A stretch of 64,000 bases of DNA, from assembly GCA_046294345.1 (NCBI GenBank), contig JBKBJT010000017.1:11565-75564 (forward strand), written 5' to 3'. The DNA is from Ferrovibrio sp046294345. Its GTDB lineage: Bacteria; Pseudomonadota; Alphaproteobacteria; Ferrovibrionales; Ferrovibrionaceae. Below the pieces are notes generated by a model. It made no database searches. It saw only the letters and a list, made by a program, of their open reading frames with translations, and was not told where the DNA came from. Positions 59,737-64,000 of this stretch are shown here, in pieces. A program made the position numbers and the translations under genes. The number at the start of each line of letters is the position of its first letter. The stretch's first letter is position 1.

Positions 59737-59970
59737 TTAGTCCTCGTCGCGAATTTCCCGGCGACGGCCGTAGAGGAACACGCCCACCACGATGGCGCCG
59801 AGCACCAGACTGAGCAGTACGCCCCAGATCAGCGGCCAGGTGGCAGCCGGATCGAAATCGGCTGCCATGCCGGTCCAGAAGCGGACGGCCATGACAATGG
59901 CCATGCCCAGCGCGCCCAGCAGGGCGAGCGTGATGGCGATGGCGAAAACCTTGTCGGTGCGCGTTAACAT
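59737..59970 (-). CDS. Small two-helix membrane protein
   Basis: A 77-residue inner-membrane protein with two helices: VFAIAITLALLGALGMAIVMAVRFW and LIWGVLLSLVLGAIVVGVFLYG. Between them lies an acidic loop, and the tail is basic then acidic (GRRREIRDED). It is not a family I can name. It is convergent with the gene before it and divergent from the SnoaL-like gene. Confidence 0.65.
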   Translation of the reverse strand: MLTRTDKVFAIAITLALLGALGMAIVMAVRFWTGMAADFDPAATWPLIWGVLLSLVLGAIVVGVFLYGRRREIRDED

Positions 59971-60073
59971 GCATCTATAATACTGATTTTATGACCGCGA
60001 TCAAGCAAGGATCGCCGCGTGCGACAGCGCGCCGCAATGGGATAGGATAAGCACCGCAAACGGGAGGACAGCG

Positions 60074-60454
60074 ATGCCGAGCCGGCAGACCGTGGAAGAC
60101 TTCATCGCCCTGGTGGAAAGCAACCGCCATGACGAGGCGATCGAGCGTTTCTATACCGAAGACGCCAGCATGCAGGAAAACCTGACCGAGCCGCCGCGCC
60201 GGGGCCGCGACCTGCTGGTGGCCCATGAACGCGCCGTGCTGGCGCGGGCGAAAAGCGTGGCCAGCGAATGTGTGCGGCCGGTGCTGATCGACGGCGACAC
60301 CGTGGTGGTGCACTGGGTGTTCCAGTTCGAGTTCAAGGACGGCAGCAAACGCCGTATTGAAGAACTGGCGCACCAGACCTGGAAAGGCGAGAAAATCTGG
60401 CGCGAACGATTTTACTACGATCCGGCGCAGATGAAGGCACAATCCCCCTCGTAG
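60074..60454 (+). CDS. SnoaL-like NTF2-fold protein
   Basis: A 126-residue single-domain protein of the NTF2/SnoaL fold. It starts VEDFIALVESNRHDEAIERFYTEDASMQENLTEPPRRGRDLLVAHE, the usual helical cone and loop, and ends RIEELAHQTWKGEKIWRERFYYDP. Such proteins act as small isomerases, hydrolases or scaffolds. No catalytic pair can be assigned. GGGAGGAC precedes the ATG. Confidence 0.85.
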   Translation: MPSRQTVEDFIALVESNRHDEAIERFYTEDASMQENLTEPPRRGRDLLVAHERAVLARAKSVASECVRPVLIDGDTVVVHWVFQFEFKDGSKRRIEELAHQTWKGEKIWRERFYYDPAQMKAQSPS

Positions 60455-60472
60455 GCAAGGCGACCTGACGCG

Positions 60473-60973
60473 TCAGCGCACCCAGACCTTGTGCTTTTTG
60501 TGCCAGTCGGCCAGCGAGAGTTTGGGATAGAGCTCGTAGGTCTCGTCGTTTTTGCCGATCCGCGGCTTCACCCAGCCGGGCTTGTAGCGCAGCATGAGAT
60601 GCACCTGGGCCGGCGGCGTGGGCAGCGGCGTGTCGATGGCCGAGGCGAAGGGATGGATCAGGTCGGGCCAGGTGGGATCATAGAGCCAAAGCGCGGTGGC
60701 GCAGCGTTTGCAGAAATTGCGCTCGCCTGAGCTGGTCTCGCAATTCTCGCCGTCGTCGTCGCAGATTTCCGCGCGGTAGACGCCGATACTGCGCCGGCCC
60801 TTTGCGATGTTCAGGCTGGCGGAAAGGCCGCCCAGGTTGATGGCATAGCCCCCGCCGCCTGCCGTCTTGCGGCAGATGCTGCAATAGCAAAGCTGGTAGG
60901 GGACCGGCGTATGGCTGTCGAGGCTGAAGCGCACAGCGCCGCAGCGGCAGGATCCTTCAAGATGCATCGGCAT
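60473..60973 (-). CDS. GFA family (glutathione-dependent formaldehyde-activating-like) protein
   Basis: A 166-residue zinc protein of the GFA/CENP-V family. Cys pairs occur in the family order: GSCRCGAVRF (two Cys), YQLCYCSICRKTAGG (three Cys) and RNFCKRCATALW (two Cys). They would bind one structural and one catalytic zinc. Family members may bind glutathione or act on aldehydes; the substrate here is unknown. GGAGA sits before ATG 60973; a second ATG lies two codons later. Confidence 0.9.
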   Translation of the reverse strand: MPMHLEGSCRCGAVRFSLDSHTPVPYQLCYCSICRKTAGGGGYAINLGGLSASLNIAKGRRSIGVYRAEICDDDGENCETSSGERNFCKRCATALWLYDPTWPDLIHPFASAIDTPLPTPPAQVHLMLRYKPGWVKPRIGKNDETYELYPKLSLADWHKKHKVWVR

Positions 60974-61094
60974 GGCAATCTCCGCGCTGAATGCTCATTA
61001 TAACGCGGGAAATCGTGACGGTGCGTCGCGCGTGCGTATTTTTCCGGCCGGGCCGCTGTGCCAGATTCCGGTGGATCGTTTGGGGAATGGTAAA

Positions 61095-61463
61095 ATGGTA
61101 AAATGGATCTTCCGCCTGGCCGGCATTTACGGCCTGCTGGTGCTGACACCGCTGTATTTCCTGGAAGACCGCCTGACTCCGCCGCCCAGTCACCCCGAGC
61201 AGTATTACGGTTTCCTCGGCGTCGGCATCGCATGGCAGCTGGCCTATCTCGTCATTTCCACCGACCCGGCACGCTACCGGCTGCTGATGCTGCCCGGCAT
61301 CGTATCAAAAGTGACCTGGGCCGGCGCGCTGGCAGTATTGTTTGCCGGCGAGCGCATCGCCGCCGATGCCTTCTGGCTGGGTCAGGTCGACTGGCTGCTG
61401 GCCGCCCTGTTCTTGTATGCCTTCCTGCGCACGCCGCGGCAGCGACAGCCACCTGCGGCCTGA
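61095..61463 (+). CDS. Hypothetical membrane protein
   Basis: A 122-residue inner-membrane protein with about four helices: FRLAGIYGLLVLTPLYFLE, YYGFLGVGIAWQLAYLVIS, MLPGIVSKVTWAGALAVLFAG and WLLAALFLYAFLR. It is not a family I can name by function, though small proteins of this shape with PEQYYGFLGVGIAWQ are common in bacteria. GGGGAA precedes ATG 61095. A longer in-frame start at 60972 would overlap the divergent GFA gene promoter and is unlikely. Confidence 0.7.
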   Translation: MVKWIFRLAGIYGLLVLTPLYFLEDRLTPPPSHPEQYYGFLGVGIAWQLAYLVISTDPARYRLLMLPGIVSKVTWAGALAVLFAGERIAADAFWLGQVDWLLAALFLYAFLRTPRQRQPPAA

Positions 61464-61507
61464 GACCGGCTGTGGCGAAGACGGCCGCTTTCGGCTAGAA
61501 AATTCCC

Positions 61508-62329
61508 ATGCCGAAAAAGCCCGTTACCGACAAACCCTTCACCCTAGCCACCTGGAACATCAACTCGGTGCGTGCGCGCCTCGCGCTGATGGATGCCTTC
61601 CTGCGCCAGCATGATCCAGACATCCTCTGCCTGCAGGAGACCAAGGTGAAGGATGAGGATTTCCCCCATGATCTGTTCGAGCAGCGCGGCTATGCGCACC
61701 GCCTGATCCATGGCCAGCCGGGCTATAACGGCGTGGCGATCTTCGCCAAGGCGCCGGTGGTGCTGAAGGAAAAGCTGAAGCTGGCCGGTCGCGACGACCG
61801 CCGCCATATCGCCGCCGAACTGGCCGACGGCACCATCCTGCACAATTACTATGTGCCGGCCGGCGGCGACATTCCGGACGCCAAGAAAAACGACAAATTC
61901 GCCCACAAGCTGGACGTGCTGGACGGCATGACCAAATGGTCGGCCGGACTGAAGAAGAAGGGCGGCCGGGAAATCCTGGTCGGCGATTTGAACATCGCGC
62001 CGCTGGAAACCGATGTGTGGTCGCACAAGCAGCTGCTGGATGTGGTGAGCCACACGCCCATCGAGACCGAGGGCCTGCTGAAGATGCAGGCCGCGCGCGG
62101 CTGGGTGGATGCCGTGCGCCATTTCGTGCCGCCCGCCGAGAAGCTGTATTCCTGGTGGAGCTACCGCTCGCCGAACTGGGAGCTGGCCGACAAGGGCCGC
62201 CGGCTGGACCATGTCTGGGTCAGCCCGCAGATGCAGGACCGCCTGAAAGGCGCGCAGGTGATCAAGGCCATGCGCGGCATGGAGAAAGCATCCGACCACG
62301 CGCCCATTATCGTGACATTGGCGCCCTGA
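61508..62329 (+). CDS. xthA: Exodeoxyribonuclease III
   Basis: A 273-residue Mg2+-dependent AP endonuclease and 3'-5' exonuclease of the Exo III/ExoA branch of the endonuclease-exonuclease-phosphatase fold, acting in base excision repair. Motifs are ATWNINSVRARL, LCLQETKVKDEDFP (metal-binding Glu), VGDLNIAPLETDVWSHK (Asp and Asn), a YRSPNWELADKGRRLDHVWVS segment with the catalytic Asp, and SDHAPIIV (catalytic His). It appears intact and full length. The next gene is a lipoprotein on the same strand. Confidence 0.94.
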   Translation: MPKKPVTDKPFTLATWNINSVRARLALMDAFLRQHDPDILCLQETKVKDEDFPHDLFEQRGYAHRLIHGQPGYNGVAIFAKAPVVLKEKLKLAGRDDRRHIAAELADGTILHNYYVPAGGDIPDAKKNDKFAHKLDVLDGMTKWSAGLKKKGGREILVGDLNIAPLETDVWSHKQLLDVVSHTPIETEGLLKMQAARGWVDAVRHFVPPAEKLYSWWSYRSPNWELADKGRRLDHVWVSPQMQDRLKGAQVIKAMRGMEKASDHAPIIVTLAP

Positions 62330-62405
62330 TCATTCCGCCGCTTGTCGCTGCGCCATGGGGCTTGCTAGGCTGCGGGGCCGAGGCAGCGTAACGGGGGAAT
62401 ACATC

Positions 62406-63011
62406 ATGCTGACATCGATGCGACGTATGCTTGCCGGTCTGCTGCTGGCGGGCGGACTGACGGCCTGCGCCACCCAGCAGGACAGTGCCCCGGCCGGCCC
62501 GCCGCAGCCCGCGAACCCGCAGCCCATTGTCGCCCAGCTCAGCCCGGGCCTGGCGCCGCTCTATTTCACCGCGCAGCTCGACCATGTCGACAACATGCCG
62601 CGCAGCGCGGCCGACCTGGCCAAGGGCCGGCGCGGGCCGGCGATCCTGCAGCTCGATGTCGAATCCGGCTCGGGACGGATGTGGGATTCGCAGGCGACCG
62701 AAGGCTTCGCCGTGCATATGACCGGTCTGATCCAGCTCGAGGCCGGCATCTACCGCTTCGCCGCCTTCGCCAATGACGGCATCCGCATCACCATCGACCG
62801 TACCCGCGTGGTGGACGATCCCGATGTGCATGCCGGCCGTCTTTCGCCGGTGACCGAGGTGCGGATTTCACAGCCGGCCTGGTACCCGATCACCGTGCAG
62901 TATTTCCAGAAGCGTGGCACGGCGGCGCTGAGGTTCCAGTGGCAGCCGCCGGGCGCCGGCGGCCTGATGACGGTGCCGGCGGCGGCGCTGGCCCACATCC
63001 CCGCCAAATAG
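62406..63011 (+). CDS. Lipoprotein with PA14-like domain
   Basis: A 201-residue lipoprotein with a signal and lipobox LTAC (Cys19 or close). The mature part is a PA14-like beta domain: QATEGFAVHMTGLIQLEAGIYRFAAFANDGIRITIDRTRVVDD, then YPITVQYFQKRGTAALRFQWQPPG. The motif FAANDG/IRITID is the heart of the PA14 fold, which binds glycans or calcium. It may bind surface carbohydrate at the outer membrane. GGGGAA precedes ATG 62406. Confidence 0.82.
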   Translation: MLTSMRRMLAGLLLAGGLTACATQQDSAPAGPPQPANPQPIVAQLSPGLAPLYFTAQLDHVDNMPRSAADLAKGRRGPAILQLDVESGSGRMWDSQATEGFAVHMTGLIQLEAGIYRFAAFANDGIRITIDRTRVVDDPDVHAGRLSPVTEVRISQPAWYPITVQYFQKRGTAALRFQWQPPGAGGLMTVPAAALAHIPAK

Positions 63012-63033
63012 GGGCCGGCGAAATAAGCTTCCC

Positions 63034-63771
63034 CTACAGGTTCCAGTCCGGATCGGGAATGGTGGCGAAGACCTTGCGCAGGCCTTCGCCCCACAGGCCA
63101 CGGATGCTGGAGAAATAAGGATCCTGCTCGGTGATGCGCTTGCGCAGGCTGAAGCGCTGCGTGTCCCGGGGCAGGACCACCAGATCAAGCGGCGGGCCGA
63201 CAGAGATGTTGGAGCGCAGGGTGGAATCCATCGACACCAGGGCGCATTTCGCCGCCTGCACCAGCGGCGTATCGGGCTGGATCACGCGATCCAGGATCGG
63301 TTTGCCATATTTGATCTCGCCGATCTGCAGGAAGGGCGTGTCTTCCGTGGCGCGGATGAAATTGCCCGCGTAGTAGAGCATGTACAGCTCGTGCGGCCGG
63401 CCGGCGATCTGGCCGCCCAGCAGCATGGACAGGTTGGGCTCGACGCCCTGCTGCTTCAGACCCTCGCCATCGCGGCGCGCCACCTCGCGAATGGCGGCGC
63501 CGACGATGCCGGCGGCCTCGAACATGCTGGTGGCCTGCATCAGGTCATGGGCATGGCCGTCCTCACCGGCAAACCCCTCGCGCAGCAGGGCCACCACCGA
63601 CTGGCTGAGCGACAGATTGCCCGCCGTGGCCAGCGCGATGGCGCGTTCGCCCGGCTGTTCCCAGACATGCATCTTGCCGAAGGTGGCAATCGAATCGACG
63701 CCGGCATTGGTGCGGCTGTCGGACAGCATGACGATGCCGTCGTTGAGCAGAAGGCCGACGCAATAGGTCAT
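63034..63771 (-). CDS. Anbu-type proteasome-like peptidase
   Basis: A 245-residue protein of the bacterial proteasome homologue Anbu (ancestral beta subunit) group. After Met removal Thr2 is the N-terminal nucleophile (TYCVGLLLNDGIVMLSDSR), with Asp18, Ser19 and Lys33 (FGKMHVW) in the positions of the beta-subunit active site. It continues NLSMLLGGQIAGRPHELYMLYYAGNFI. Anbu rings have open lock-washer form, and the substrate is unknown. It is usually in an operon with an alpha-E protein, a transglutaminase and an ATP-grasp ligase. The alpha-E gene lies 42 bases upstream; a transglutaminase gene is missing between them. Confidence 0.93.
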   Translation of the reverse strand: MTYCVGLLLNDGIVMLSDSRTNAGVDSIATFGKMHVWEQPGERAIALATAGNLSLSQSVVALLREGFAGEDGHAHDLMQATSMFEAAGIVGAAIREVARRDGEGLKQQGVEPNLSMLLGGQIAGRPHELYMLYYAGNFIRATEDTPFLQIGEIKYGKPILDRVIQPDTPLVQAAKCALVSMDSTLRSNISVGPPLDLVVLPRDTQRFSLRKRITEQDPYFSSIRGLWGEGLRKVFATIPDPDWNL

Positions 63772-63813
63772 GGCACGCTTCCCGGTTTCCGGTCCCTGGT
63801 GTTTTTTCTTATA

Positions 63814-64000
63814 TCACGCCGGCTGCATGAAATCGCGGGCGATGGCGGCGCCCAGCTCGATGTTGCTGTCGATGGTCTCGGTCAGGTATTCGTGCAGGCC
63901 GGCATCGAAGATCGCCTCGATATCGCCGTAGCGCACCTTCATCAGCATGCCCTCGGCCTGCCGCACGGACGGATAGTCGCGGGAATAATTCTGCCGCAGC
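63814..64000 (-). CDS. Alpha-E domain-containing protein (C-terminal part; gene continues beyond the window)
   Basis: The frame runs off the right edge, and only the last 61 or so residues are seen: they start LRQNYSRDYPSVRQAEGM and end LGAAIARDFMQPA. The pattern YGDIEAIFDAGLHEYLTETID is that of the alpha-E (DUF403) helical domain. In related genomes this protein sits with a circularly permuted ATP-grasp ligase and Anbu, and may form a peptide-ligation system. It is transcribed toward Anbu 42 bases away, so a common operon is very likely. Confidence 0.85.
   Translation of the reverse strand, partial: LRQNYSRDYPSVRQAEGMLMKVRYGDIEAIFDAGLHEYLTETIDSNIELGAAIARDFMQPA

Overview
The window reads as chromosomal DNA of a GC-rich free-living alphaproteobacterium, most likely of the Rhodospirillales type. 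This is inferred from the gene families: SUV3-like helicase, single-chain methylmalonyl-CoA mutase, a TRAP transporter catabolic cluster, PAS_5 proteins, DUF1328, an Anbu proteasome homologue and a dispersed palindromic repeat of the kind seen in alphaproteobacteria. No species can be named from sequence alone. The genes are densely packed on both strands. There is one tRNA, no rRNA, no CRISPR array, no insertion sequence and no prophage.

Layout. 0-8.7 kb: the end of an ABC importer operon with a phosphodiesterase, a CHAD protein, a GAF protein, a PAS/PAS hybrid histidine kinase with a divergent single-domain response regulator, a GMC oxidoreductase and a MAPEG protein. 8.8-16.4 kb: two chemoreceptors (one with a CheR/CheB-type C-terminal tail, one with a NIT sensor domain), an Rnk-like regulator and methylmalonyl-CoA mutase. 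16.4-24.2 kb: a HigBA-like toxin-antitoxin cassette bracketed by 19-bp direct repeats, a ModE-like regulator with a TSUP exporter, a thioesterase, an SUV3-like helicase, tRNA-Arg(CCU) and a DUF6134 protein.

24.3-27.85 kb is a tight four-gene operon: thermostable-hemolysin (GNAT-like) protein, AMP-forming acyl ligase, haem-oxygenase-like diiron oxidase and SDR. Every junction overlaps. It looks like a compact pathway that activates, oxidises and reduces an acyl substrate, and its product is unknown. 28.0-34.5 kb, convergent to it, is a nine-gene minus-strand operon below an AraC-family gene: two paralogous DUF2589 proteins, three small proteins, a secreted protein, a GH19 muramidase/chitinase-like enzyme and two tandem YopT-like (C58) cysteine proteases with intact Cys/His/Asp. 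These two blocks are the best candidates for undescribed systems.

35-45.2 kb: a vanadium-haloperoxidase/PAP2-like protein, a luciferase-like monooxygenase, then a catabolic cluster (MBL-fold hydrolase, TRAP DctM/Q/P; divergent SDR, FAD dehydrogenase, IclR regulator) that probably imports and oxidises one organic acid. 45.2-52.4 kb: DUF1328, Gfo/Idh/MocA dehydrogenase with a GPH sugar symporter, a glycosidase, YqhA, a glycosidase-like lipoprotein, a thioredoxin-like ferredoxin and an outer-membrane barrel. 52.4-57.6 kb: a copA-cueR operon with a textbook 19-bp-spacer MerR promoter, tandem PAS_5 proteins and an OmpR-type regulator. 58-64 kb: gentisate dioxygenase, small proteins, exonuclease III, a PA14 lipoprotein and Anbu with an upstream alpha-E protein that runs off the window.
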